NCBI GenBank assembly: GCA_013368325.1
Contig: JAACJK010000222.1
Span: forward strand, 248,001 to 312,000
Direction: 5' to 3'
Length of the DNA: 64,000 nucleotides
Origin: Ephemerocybe angulata
Taxonomy: Eukaryota > Basidiomycota > Agaricomycetes > Agaricales > Psathyrellaceae
The notes beneath the pieces are model-generated. The model made no database searches. It saw only the letters and a list, made by a program, of their open reading frames with translations, and was not told where the DNA came from. The position numbers and the translations under genes were made by a program. Each line of letters starts with the position of its first letter. Position 1 is the stretch's first letter. Below, piece by piece: positions 31,632-42,637 of the stretch.

Positions 31632-33952
31632 TCAAGGTGGAGGTGGCTCTAAGTCGGTGTACCTAACAAACCCCCTCAACACTTTCCTGAGATTTTGGAA
31701 CGTGCTGGGAACTTTCCAGCCCTTTGTTCTGAGGATGGTTATGATTATTCCCGTGCAACGTTTGCAAGTCGAATGACAACGGTACCAGGGGCACTAGTAA
31801 TAATAGTGAGCAGGGATCAATGTGCAATGTGCATGGTCAGGGAAGAAACCCCCACTTACCTGGTAGTGCAGTCCATAGAGCATGCCGAGTATCAGCCACT
31901 TGGACTCCTGTCGGCTCGTTTGTTCTTCAGCTAAGGCAGTGGCCCATTTCTGTAAATCACAGGACAGGATATCCGGCTCTGCGATCCTAAAAACAGCCCG
32001 GGTTGAAAACCCTGGCCAAGCCGTGATCTTGGAATACGACTCTAGGTCCAATAGTACCGGGGCTATGAGATCTTCAAGGATGATCAAATTAAAAGTAGAG
32101 TAACAAAAATGGTGCCCACTTACGCCGGTCCAGCGTTTGGAAGAATCGTCGAGTGACCCAGTCTCGAAACTGCGCCTCGGTCAGGTACTTTTCGCCACAT
32201 CGGGTTGGATCAACCATGAAATCTAGGAATGATTTGTGGTAAAACGTGTACGGCAACTGCAACCTTTCTTCAGGAATTTGGGTAGGTAACAGGGAAGACA
32301 AGGAGCCCAAAGCGTAATGCTCTTCACCCGGAGACGCCTCCAAGACAAGCCGAAGGAGCCACACTGGTGATAAGCCATTCAATGGATCCGTATATTCTCG
32401 AGTCACAGCTCGCAACCACTTCATTGAGAGATCGGGATCTGGGCAATTCTCCAACAGTAGGTGATACAGCGCGTCCAGAGCCTCGAGCGGGTTATGCGAA
32501 GAATTAGCAGTGCGCGTGCTGGGGGTTAGGGATAGGATATGTTCAAGGCGTCGATGTGGCGTAGGAGGCCGACCCGCGACCTCCGGTTCAGGCTTGGTGA
32601 GATGCGGCGACCCTTCGATATATCGCATGACCGTTGCAGCATATATGAACTGCCCAGACGCGTTCCTCACGAGGGTGAGCTTCACCTCCTTTCCTGGCCA
32701 GTTATTGGGGAGTCCAAGACGACGGCAGATTGTGGAGAATTTGGCGTCATAGAAGAGCAAGATGTCGGCATCGGGGTCATACTTGCTGTCGAGGAACAGT
32801 TCGCGCGTGTATGGGTCGCCGTCGGTGGCAAAGAAGTCGCGAATGCTGAGCTCGGGGCGGCTCGCAATAAGAATACGGAAGGGAAATGAAGGGTCGCTAG
32901 CGGCAGAGAGGAGCAGTGACAATATTTCTCTTTGGTCGTCTTCTTTCCGGCGGATGGGGACATGCGCGCGACTGTTAGAAAGGTCGGCGGGGTCATGGTA
33001 TTGTTCCGCTTCGCATTCATCGAGTCCGTCGATTACGATGACTTGCGGCAATATAACGGTGTCACCGCCCACTTCCCGTGCACTGCGAAGGGGATTTAAG
33101 ACCATGGTGATGAATTGCTCCTTCAAATTCTTCGAAAAAAGGATAGCCTGGTCCTGGGCGATGGACGAGAGGAGTTGCTCGCGAGACCCCTTCAGGCGGC
33201 AATGACCCATGAGTTGGAAGGCCAGTGTCGGTACAAAGTACTTTTTTGTCCGCCTATTGGCGGAGCCAGCGGAAGCAGAGAAGAAGAAGCTGGCAGCGAG
33301 GGACCCTTTCTCCTTGCAGGCATCCGCAATGGTTCCTAGTATAGCGGTTTTCCCTGTACCGGCTGGTCCTGTCACCCACATGATCCTCTTCAACTGTGAA
33401 TCCTGGTCGCCGGCCGATATCCAACTCATGATGTCTTCCTGTACAGCAACCCTCGTCTCTTCCATGCACTTCGGCGCGTCGCAGCGTTCGTTTGAGTCGT
33501 GGATGGCACCAGGCGCCATGTTGGCTATTAGATCTAGTAACGCACACAGCATCAGGACACTGGGCTCGAAGAATGTGAAGGAGTTGACTCCTACATTTCA
33601 GACCACCCTCCGGGTCAGTGGATCCCTTTTGAACTACAGGTGCTCTCTGTTCAATTTGACCTAGCAATTCGATGTGTTAGAGGTCTGGGTGAGCGCTGGC
33701 TTCGGCCGCCAAAAGATACTCACCATAGTTGTCTCCAAAACTCGCATTGCCGACATATCCCACATTGTGAGTGATAATTGGCCCGTTATCTAGCCCGAAA
33801 CTGTTCAAAATGGCACAGGGAAGCGGGTAGACCAACTCACAGATTATCTGCGGGGAACTTGAGTGAGTGAACGCGTTCGAAGGTTTGTGACTGGCCTGAA
33901 TCGCTGAATCGCGGGCGCTTTCGGAAAGTGCGAGGGTATTGGTGTCGGACAT
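31632..33952 (-). CDS. NACHT-domain NTPase 2 (fungal NLR, nwd2-type, 675 aa)
   Basis: Paralogue of the NACHT genes at 9.3 and 59 kb. Six exons: 33841-33952, 33724-33789, 33595-33660, 32124-33533, 31860-32071, 31632-31793, all with the same phases as the paralogues. Exon 2 gives the motif HNVGYVGNASFGDNYG. The linker LIANMAPGAIHDSNERCDAP precedes the P-loop GPAGTGKT (residues 137-144); Walker B is VIVIDGLDECE. The C-terminal half has FYHKSFLDFMVDPTRCGEK and DILSCDLQKWA. The last exon has CPWYRCHSTCKRC and a basic tail. No repeat domain follows. The exon 1 acceptor (GGGCTAG) was chosen because it restores frame and matches the paralogues. A receptor role is inferred. Confidence 0.87.
33724..33789 (-). 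other. Exon 2 of NACHT gene 2: conserved Gly/Asn motif exon
   Basis: A 66 bp phase 1-1 exon encoding the motif core HNVGYVGNASFGDNYG, the counterpart of 9472-9543 and 59208-59273. Confidence 0.85.
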
Positions 33953-34751
33953 GTCGCTAAATGGAACTTAGGGAAGAGGAGAAGACGCTACTGTGCATGG
34001 AGGTGAACAGCCTCGACTCATATTCAACTTGCACAGCTGGCAGGCCCGTTGTCGTCCCGATGTAGATGCGTGTGAATCATGATAGTGTTGTAGAATAGGC
34101 GCCGGTACATCCTGCTTGTCCGACGAGAGCACATGTTGGCCTGGTATGCCTAGCTTGTATACCCCGTGGGGGTTACACCAACCGAGGGTAAGACTGTAGG
34201 GAGACATCCGGTTAGCCCCCACACAACCCCTGTGAGGAGTTCGGCAGGACCTGGCAGATCTCCGGACAGTGTCGTGGAGGGGCCGGGGAGAACATCACTT
34301 CGCCTGGAAAGAGAAGTGACAAAAAAGAATGAATACCAACTAAAGAGCTTGTGCGAGGCACACGATACGCATAATAGCCGCCGTTACTGTGTGCATAGAG
34401 CGTCCAATGCAAACGCCTCAGCCAGGCGTTCGTCACATCTCCGTCAAATCTCTGAGTAGATAGTGTTTCGCTGGCAGTCAAGCCAGCCCAGAGTCTGAGG
34501 AAGTTTGAGATTTGAAGCTTGAGTAAGAGCTCGAGTTTTGGGAGTCATTGCGCGGTTCATGTTCAAGTTGAAGTTGCGTCGAAGGAGTTGCTGCGTTGCT
34601 CGCCTCACAAATCAGGCAATCTTTTCTCACATTCTGATTACCTCTCAGCGCTCAAACGGCCACGGAACCAAACCACACAACTCCGCGTCCCCCACCCTGC
34701 TCTTTAGTTCACCTCATATCCACTCACTCTCGTACTGGACGAGGAGACCGC
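33953..34751. other. Intergenic, divergent NACHT 2 / RUD3 promoters
   Basis: About 800 bp, with only short frames that show no family resemblance. No repeat or RNA gene is seen. Confidence 0.45.
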
Positions 34752-37700
34752 ATGTTCAGCCAATTCCGGAACGCAGTCGAACACCTAGCACAGCAAGTTC
34801 CCATACCCCAAGTTGCAGGAGAGGAGGGCAACGAACGGCGCTCATCCCTCGACCTGCGACGGTCAATATCACAGCGCTCAGGAACCCCAGATTCTTCGGC
34901 GTCTCCCAACCCCAATGGAGGCAGGTCCTCCCCGTCCCCGGCGAACCCTGGCGCGGTCAGGAAGTCGAATCTAGAGGAGCGGTTGAGGAGGGCGGCGGCG
35001 ATTGCTTCTGGGGAGTCGCCAAGCTCGGTTTCTGGGTCTTCACCGTCTGGGTCTACGTCGAATGGGAAACAAAGCTCTGCTATGGCTGTTGCAACTGTTG
35101 CTTCGCCTTCACCTTCTCCAGATCCGTCTAAGAAGGCCAGCCTACATAGGAGGACGATGTCACCTGCTTCGACACCCCTACCACAGTCCCCGGCGTTGGG
35201 AGCGAGAGGAGATCCACTTACGAAGTCTTCCTCTAATCTTGTAAAGTCAGACGCTATTCCGAACCTCGACCTGGAGGCGAAGGATTCTGGAAAGTCGAAG
35301 GATGAACCGGAGGGGAAGCCCCAGGACCATGGGGATAGTAACAATGACGAATCGTCGACGGGGTCACCGAAGGAGAAGATTATAGAAGAGAAAGGCACGG
35401 TGGACAAGGAGGAAGGTCAGCCGGATGGTAAGGTCACTACTGGAGATTTGACCGAGCAAGTGGAAGGGGAGGATAAAGCAACGGAGGGAACGAAGCTGGT
35501 GAAGGGGGACGTGGAAGAAGATGCTGTTGAACCCCCAACCAACAGCACCGGGTCTGACGGCCAACTAGAATCGCAAGATGAAGTTGTGCAGGACGATCCC
35601 TTGCCCTCATCATCGACATCAACTTCATTACCACCACCACCGGCCGAATCGCAAGGCCCCGAACCGACTGTGTCGTCGACCTCTCCAACCGGGCCCGACG
35701 CTGTCGTTGAGAATGAGAAGTCCAAACCAGAGCTTCAGAGGGTCGGTATAGAAAGCCCAAGCCCTGAACCGAGGAGTACACCAAATGGAGCTGGAGGGGT
35801 TGACGAGGAGGAAGCCAAAGCCGACGCGGGAGAAACAGTTGTCGAATCAAAGGGTGTCGTCGCTGCAAACGAACCACCGAAGCAATCTCCAACTCTTCCC
35901 GAGGACAAATCTAAACCTAACGTTGCAGTTGAAGAGCTGCAACAGCGCCTCAAACAAGTAGAGCAACGCTTCACAGGTGCGTAACCACCCGACGCTTGCA
36001 GCGCATCAGGATCATAGGCTAACCAACGGCTTCTGGGAACCTCCTGCCACACAGATGTGTCTACGTCCTTCAAACGTCTGCAGGCTGAGAAGGTGGCTGC
36101 GGACACCGTATTGCGCGACTTGACGCCGATCGACACTATCAGAGATAGTTCTGGACTGAGGGATTATCTTAAAAATCTGCACGATAAACAAGAGGTGAGA
36201 TGTTAGTTCCATTCTGCATCATGTCGACGGGCGGGCGCTGTCCCTTTGCGTTCGGGAGCGCTGCCTTTCATCTTTATTTCCCCTCTTCATCCTAGCAGGC
36301 TCGCTGCTGATGCGGGCGCGCCTTTCGTCTTTGGTCAATCGGATGGAGTTGATATGAAAGACTAAACCTAACCCATACACTTCACAGATCTTCCAGACCG
36401 AAATCAACCTGCTAAATGGCAAACTATCCAGTAAGCGTAGTCTAGTTGCCTAACCACGGCCTAGCTTTCCCCACCGCCTTCGGATTGAACATTTAACTGA
36501 CGGACTGACTGACATACCTCCCATTAAATTTCACTCAATCGCAATTCAATTCTGCATGATTTATTGCGTGGAATGTAGGCTACGAAGGACGTCTAGAGGA
36601 GCTGCGCGACGTGCACCGGCTCGAAGCCAAGTCGCAGACCGATCAGATCGACAAACTCAAGACGCAGCTGCAGGAGACGGAGGCGCTCTTCCAGGCGTCT
36701 GAGCGGGCGATCTCCGAGGCGGAGGGGAAACTTGCCCTGGACCAGACCGACGCGAAGGCGCTGCAAGCGGAGGCCGAGCGGTACAAGCTGGTGGCGAAGG
36801 AGGAGGAGGAGAAGCGGGTGAAGGCGGTGAGCCTGCTGAAGACGGTGCGGCAGAAGCTTGTCCGGACGGAGAAGGAGAAGGAGGATGCGCTCCGAGAGGT
36901 GGCGGCGTCGAAGGAGCGGGACAGGGGCGAGAAGGAGAAGGAGCATGTGGACAGGCTGAGGGCGCAGCAGGAGATGGAGATGGTGCAGATAGAGAAGGAG
37001 AAGGTTGTGGCGCAACAGAAGGCGGGGTTTGAGAGGGAGGTGGCTGCGCTCAGGGAAAGGTACGAGAAGGAGATGGCGGCTGTCAAGGGGCAGTTGGAGC
37101 TGGAAATTATCACGCTCAAGGTTAGTTCTTTTTCGTTGTCCTTCGACTCTGCTTGTGTTGGTTAGGGTGGTAGGGAGACAGGTCCTGGGCAGCGGAGGGA
37201 CAAACAGGCAGGCAGATAGCTGACAGTTCTCTGTTCCTGTGTCTAGAGCTCGCATTCGAAAGAGCTAGCAGCCAAAACCTCGCAGATCTCGACGCTCGAG
37301 AACTCGTTAAACTCGGTAACGCGCGACAAGAACGTCTTCTTCGAGCAGCTGCAGATTAAACAAGCGGAGACGGAGTCCGCACAGAGCCACTTGGAGTCGC
37401 TCCAGCATCAGAACACCGAGTTGGAATTCCAACTTCGGGAGGCGAATGATCGACTTGCGTTGATCAAGGAGGAGTATGCCGACTATCAGCGAGAACAAGA
37501 ATCCAGTGCGCGGGAGCCCGTGACGTCTGCGACCGACATTGCTCAGATGATCTCGGCGACGGAGTCCAAGTACGAGGTGAAGCTCGCGGAGATGAAACGG
37601 GGCGTCGCGGTGCTCGAAAAAGAGCGCAGCGAGAGCGAGGCGAACTGGAGCCGCAAGTTGAAGGAGAAAGTACGGGAGCTGGAGGAGCTGAAGGGCGTCT

Positions 37701-38562
37701 TGGGGAGCGCTGCGAGGAGCAGGGAGCAGGATATTAATGTGGTCGAACAGTTGAAGGCTGACCTCGGCCGCGCCAGGGAAGAAGTCCGGATCCTCAAGGA
37801 ACAGCTGTTGGATGTGCCTGTGCTCCAGGATACAATCCAAGATCTCAAGGTACGTAGGCTGACGGAGGCCCCACTAGATTAATTTCTTCGCGCCTGGAGT
37901 CTGACTAAATGTTTTTTTTTTCAATTCTATCTTAGAAAGCGGCCAAGGAGAGAGACGAAGAAGTCCGCTTAAAAACTCTGACGCTCGACCAGCAGGCTGA
38001 AGAGCACAAGTCCCGTGAGGCACAATTGAAGCAAGCCAATAAGGTTCGTTCATTAATGACACAGGCGAAGGTGCCTGAAAAAACCCGAGATCAATCTAAC
38101 TCATGAAATCTCTCCGCGCTTTACGTGTACACCACAGACTCTTCGAGAAGAACTCAGAAAGGTCCAATCCTCTTCGGCCTTGCTGGAGCGTCAGCGCAAT
38201 CCAGGGGTGGGGTATTGGAACCGGGTCGCGGGCGACGAGCCGCAGAGTCCTGCGATGTCGGCCTCCGAGCTGTCGGGCGCTGGGTCGCCCCGGCCCACCT
38301 CCCCTGCGCCTTCGACCGCCTCGACGTCGACGACGAATAATAGGCAGGAGGAGGAAGTCAATTTGGAGTACCTTCGCAACGTTATACTGCAGTTCCTGGA
38401 ACACAAGGACATGAGGGTAAGCCGTTCTTCCAGGACTGTATTGTTTTGCGGTACCGCGAATGCTCACACGTCTTCGTCTTCCAGCCAAGCCTTGTCAAGG
38501 TTATTTCAATTATTCTTCATTTCACACCGCAGGAGACGCGACGATTAATGGCTAAGGTGTAA
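34752..38562 (+). CDS. RUD3: Golgin with C-terminal GRAB-like domain (Rud3/GMAP-210 type)
   Basis: Rud3 is a cis-Golgi coiled-coil tether whose GRAB domain binds Arf1. A first large exon encodes about 408 residues of Ser/Pro/Glu-rich disorder, starting MFSQFRNAVEHLAQQ. The following exons encode an almost continuous coiled coil, for example LRDYLKNLHDKQE, EGRLEELRDVHRLEAKSQTD and RLRAQQEMEMVQIEKEKVVA. The C-terminus is NLEYLRNVILQFLEHKD and, after the last intron, SLVKVISIILHFTPQETRRL, matching the GRAB/GRIP-related signature. The stop is TAA at 38560. Internal splice sites were checked for frame at the first four introns and the last one. Confidence 0.8.
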
Positions 38563-38936
38563 TATGGAAGATTCCTTATACCCTTTCATTCGTTCTCTTC
38601 GTTTGTACCAGCGTGCGCGTCGATAGGTTAATAACTCTACCGGGAGCGAAGGCCTTCACGGCTCAGCGCACAGTGCTTAGCGCTCCATTTTTGATGGAGC
38701 TGTGCTCTCGATACCCCTTTTCTGAGCGAAACCCGTAGACAAGCGTCTTTTTTGGTGATGATGTACAAGATACTATTATACGACTCCCGGCATGTGTTGC
38801 TCGGTGATGCTACTGACTATTATACGACTAATTATGATTAAATCGTGACTTTTGGGGGTGAATGGTTGTACGTAGAGAGTGTCCAAGCGACAAGAGACGA
38901 TCGCAAAAAATGTCCAATGACTAACAGTACCTGCTT
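38563..38936. other. Intergenic between convergent genes
   Basis: About 370 bp with no gene. A/T-rich runs occur, including two near-identical ttatacgacta stretches at about 38775 and 38819, of unknown meaning. Confidence 0.4.
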
Positions 38937-39838
38937 CTACTGCTTCAAGACGGTCTGGAGATCCTGGTTCTGAGTAGGATCAAATTTGCGGGAGGTAAGA
39001 AGGGGGCTGTCAGCAAACGCGGCCTGATGATCAGGGAGAGGCAACAACACGTACCGCGCGCTCGAGCTCGAGCAGTTTTAGTTTGGAGACGGACGCTTCG
39101 TGCTGGAGGTTGGCAACCATGCTCTGTGGGTGATGAGATGAAGTGATATATGAAATGCATCAGTGATCGTGCGCTATGCGGGAGTGGAGAAGGGAAGCGC
39201 GCGCGCGCACGTACCTTTGCGGTTTTGGAGTTGAGACCTTTGAAGGGGTCGAGCTCTTCGAAGGGGACGGGCCAATAACCGATACTGCCGGGAGAGGCCT
39301 TCGTTAGATGCATAAGGCAGCGCGATGGACAAACTCACCTCAGCAATCGGGCATGGAGCTCGTCGATGTGGCTTTCGAGGCTCGCAGTGTAGATGCCGCG
39401 TCGGTGGGGCGCCCCTAATGTCGAGCTGGAGGAGGCAGGTAAGGACAGGTGACGCGACGAAGACGCGTCAACTTACATTTCAAAGGGAGAGAAAAGGGAT
39501 TTTTCGAGAGCGTGATTCCAGATTTTACGGCGCTTTGTCTCGCCTTTTTTCAAGGCCAGGCGGGCGTATGGGTGCGGGATCTGGAGGCGGCGGGTGACCT
39601 TTCGCTCGGTGATGGTGTGGTATCTAGCAGGCTCTCCAAAGGGAACCGTCGTGGTGAGAGAGGAATAGGATTTTTGGGTCCTCTGAGCGAGATCGAGGTG
39701 TGGTTCGTATGCGTATGGCGGGGGTGGTGTCCTTGCAGAACTGGACTCTGAGCTAGAGGTCCCGCTGCAGGAGGCTGCTGGGGAGTTAGAGGTCGGATAG
39801 GTGAACGAGTAGCTGAAGTGGTGGGTCGAGGGGTCCAT
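38937..39838 (-). CDS. Uncharacterised protein A with KGLNS domain
   Basis: I do not recognise a named family. Five exons on the minus strand: exon 1 is 39477-39838, and the last ends with TAG at 38937. The N-terminal 120 residues are Ser/Thr/Pro-rich and then basic. The C-terminal third forms a domain with helices: LESHIDELHARLL, a turn GYWPVPFEELDPFKGLNSK, then LQHEASVSKLKLLELERA and a short end. The same layout is seen in the divergent neighbour at 40762-42259, including an intron right after KGLNSKTAK in phase 0. The acceptor CTCCAG before CTCGACATTAGG is the only one that keeps the frame. Nothing indicates membrane or secretory targeting. Confidence 0.68.
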
Positions 39839-39976
39839 GGTTAGTCGTGAATGGGCAGAGTCTCAATGGCTATGGTATTTATCAGAGGTGGGCAGAAGAC
39901 ACGGGCAGACGTACTGATGTCAATTATTAGCCGATCCGCGCCAGATCTGGGAATGTGCTACAGGGTCAATCTGGAT

Positions 39977-40384
39977 CTAACCTGCCCCTTTGGGCTGGTG
40001 GTCGGTGGGGACTTGTTTGAAGAGCGGGGCTCGCTGTATCTCGTCTGTCCTTAAACTTTCACCGACCTCGGTCGATTGCGAGCCATTGGGTGCCACCTCC
40101 ATCGCGCCCGTGCCCTGGACGTTGGCCTGGAGGCGAACGGTGAGCTCGAAATTTGGCCTCACGGTCCTTGCGTATTTTGAGATCTTCTGCGGGCTGGAGA
40201 TCTCCAGGTTGACAGTGCCCGCCCCCCGTTTGGGAATGCTGGCTCCCCCCGAAGCGTTGGGGTCCCCGCTGGCAGAGAGATTCGTCGGGCGGCTTCCTCG
40301 TGTTCTTGCGTTGGAACCGTGGGACGCTGTCGCTCGACCGCCAGCTGCCCAGGTTCTGACGGCGGCCCACACGTCGCCGTACAT
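39977..40384 (-). CDS. Possible small gene in the shared promoter region (135 aa, doubtful)
   Basis: An open minus-strand frame with many G/C-ending codons lies between the two divergent KGLNS-domain genes. Its translation is Ser/Gly/Arg/Pro-rich and includes QKISKYARTVRPNFELTVRL, which could be a real strand-rich segment. No family is recognised and no clear upstream exon was found. It could be an unrecognised small gene, part of a longer 5' region, or chance. Confidence 0.25.
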   Translation of the reverse strand: MYGDVWAAVRTWAAGGRATASHGSNARTRGSRPTNLSASGDPNASGGASIPKRGAGTVNLEISSPQKISKYARTVRPNFELTVRLQANVQGTGAMEVAPNGSQSTEVGESLRTDEIQRAPLFKQVPTDHQPKGAG

Positions 40385-40761
40385 TCTCCTTTTTTTGCGC
40401 CCCTCGCAGACATAGGACTTGGACGGGCGACTTCAAGTTAGCGCTCGAGCTAACCCAGACATCAATTCCTGCGTGATAGGCTTCTAGCCAAGGTCCAGCG
40501 CCAGGAGTTATGAATCGTGCGCCGCGTATAGTTGGGCCTTCTCGTGTTTCACGAAGGAGGTAGAGAAGGAACCGTCGTCGCTGGAGAATCTTGGTGGCAG
40601 GTCCCGGATCGTGATTGGATCTGGGTATAGTAATCACTTTCCCAATTGAGGGGTCGGTAGCTTCGCTAATTTATCCTCGAGCGCGATCGCAAGCCCTGTG
40701 GGTCCTTCGAGAGCACAAAAAGGGACATCCTGTCCTCTGCTTTTGTCCCAGGAACCCCACC

Positions 40762-42259
40762 ATGAACTACCACCGCCAGCTCCAGCAGTCGCCCCAGTAT
40801 ATGTATGTCGCGTACCCAACGCAGCAACCACAGTACACAGAAGTGCGTCTAATTACGCGCGCTTGTTGCAGCCACTGATATTTGCAAAGTCTTTTGGTGA
40901 ACAGGGTTACTATGTCGATGAGGCCGTGCAGGGTCAGCAAGCTATGGGATACGTAGACCCGTTCTACGACGTCGCGTCTTCCATGCAACCCCCTCCACCG
41001 CCGACTGTGCCTGAGATGATTCAGCCATCGCCTGTCGTGCACGCGCCCATTCCCATCTCGAACGCACGATTCACAGGCACCAGCTCTTACTACGGCACCC
41101 ATGATTCTGGCACATTCCAGCCCACTTCACCCTTATACTACGATTATAGCGAACCGACACACCATGACAATGTGGCGAGTGGCATGGCCCAGGCATGGGA
41201 CGAAGTCCCGACGCAGCCTTACTTAGGCCCGACGTTCCCGACTCCCAGTCAGCTCCTTATCGACCTCGGTGGGACCGACGACGCTGCCGCTGCGATAGCC
41301 CAGCAAGAGGCCCTTGATTTGTCGTCCATGGCGTATAGGGCAAGCTTTTCCGCGAGCCCAGAAGTTGGCGCCAGCACCGACGATTCTGCCAGTGTGTCCG
41401 AATCAGCGGCGGGGACAGACTCCGCCGTGTCCTCCCAGTCCTCCCGCCCGACAAGTCGAATATCGTCTCGCTCGGCTAGTAGTGTCTTGCCTGATACACC
41501 ACAGCAGCAAAGGTATGTGACCGCCTGCTGACGTGAATTTTGACTGCGTCTTACGCGTGCGCCTTTCTTTTCTTTTCTCAGCGAAACCATATCGTCGCAC
41601 GAGAAGAAACGCCACTACCTCGAATGCCTGGAACAATATGTTCTGTACCTCCACAACCAGTTCAGCCTTCTGGGAGTCCAGCCGCCGCCATTGACCCGCG
41701 TCGACTCCTACAAAGGACTTAACAGCCGTTCGATCAGGGTGAGTTCTCGTCTTCTCTTCCATGGTACTTCGATGGCCGCGTTTCGCGCTAGTCCCCTTTG
41801 CGCCGTGAATGGCAACGGACGCCTCGTTCAGTGGAGCACTGTTGCCTCCAGCCCCGAGGATAGGCATGCCGTTCTGTGCCTAATTCTGATTATTGTTCCG
41901 CTCGTCGCCACTGACGAATGCGTTTTCCCCGAATGCCCGCGCGGAGGAGGCGCGCGTCGAGTTCCTCCCTCTTTCCGGCACTCCGTCGTATGCGTCGAGC
42001 CTTCTTCCGGGACGGTGGCTGACTATGACTCGATGCTTTTAGACTTTATTGGTCCATATGGAGAATAACAACAAGAAGCTCAATAACAAGACAGTGGCTG
42101 AGGAGCATAGGGTGAGTTGCTTATGGTGTTAATGAGTTACACCCGCTGACATGGACTCCCGCTCGTTGCTTCGCCCCGCTGTTGGCGTAGTTTATGGCCT
42201 TGAAAGATGAGGTATTGAGGAAGGAGTCGAAGTTGATGGAGTACATTTACAAAGATTGA
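40762..42259 (+). CDS. Uncharacterised protein B with KGLNS domain
   Basis: No named family recognised. Five exons: 40762-40842, one starting at 40905, one starting in CGAAACCATATCG after 41580, one near 42039, and a last one ending with TGA at 42257-42259. The N-terminus is Gln/Tyr/Pro-rich (MNYHRQLQQSPQYMYVAYPT), followed by an acidic, Ser-rich disordered region. The C-terminal domain has EQYVLYLHNQFSLLG, a turn with DSYKGLNSRSIR, then TLLVHMENNNKKLNNKTVAE and a Lys/Glu helix. It aligns without gaps to protein A, and the intron after KGLNSRSIR is at the same site and phase. The disordered Gln/Ser-rich half resembles regulatory proteins, but no DNA-binding motif is visible. Confidence 0.72.
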
Positions 42260-42637
42260 TTGTCCTGTCCACATTCGCTCCAACACCCCTTGAAGATTCA
42301 ACCATACTGTACACACTCACTCTCTGTCTGTAGCTGCATGATATCTGTTTTCTTACCACAGCTAGTAGTTTAAAGTTCGGAACGCTTACATCAGGTCGCC
42401 CGCTTTCGGTCGTCGGGCGTCGGGTCAACGTCGGGTTTCCCGAAATGGATCTTCGTAATTAAGCACGTGATGGCAAATGCGATCAATCCGTGGCGGAGGC
42501 GTTCAGTCGGCGCGTCGAACCTTGCTCTTGACCGCGACCATTCTACTGAACAGATACCCCATACCTATCCCAAAGGACGAGAAGTCTATACAAACTGCTG
42601 CATACCTGACAAGTAACGAACACCCTACCTGGGAGCC
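42260..42637. other. Intergenic, protein B 3' UTR and MED5 promoter
   Basis: About 380 bp; no gene recognised. Confidence 0.5.

Noticed and set aside
33968..34222. 84-codon minus-strand frame upstream of NACHT gene 2
   Set aside because: No family resemblance and it lies in the expected promoter region; probably chance.
36593..37255. Minus-strand Leu/Arg-rich frame
   Set aside because: Antisense of the RUD3 coiled coil: the Leu/Arg bias is the complement of Glu/Lys codons.
38937..42259. Divergent KGLNS pair considered as a homeodomain mating-type (HD1/HD2) locus
   Set aside because: Neither protein has a homeodomain WFxNxR motif, and the usual flanking mitochondrial peptidase gene is absent from the window.
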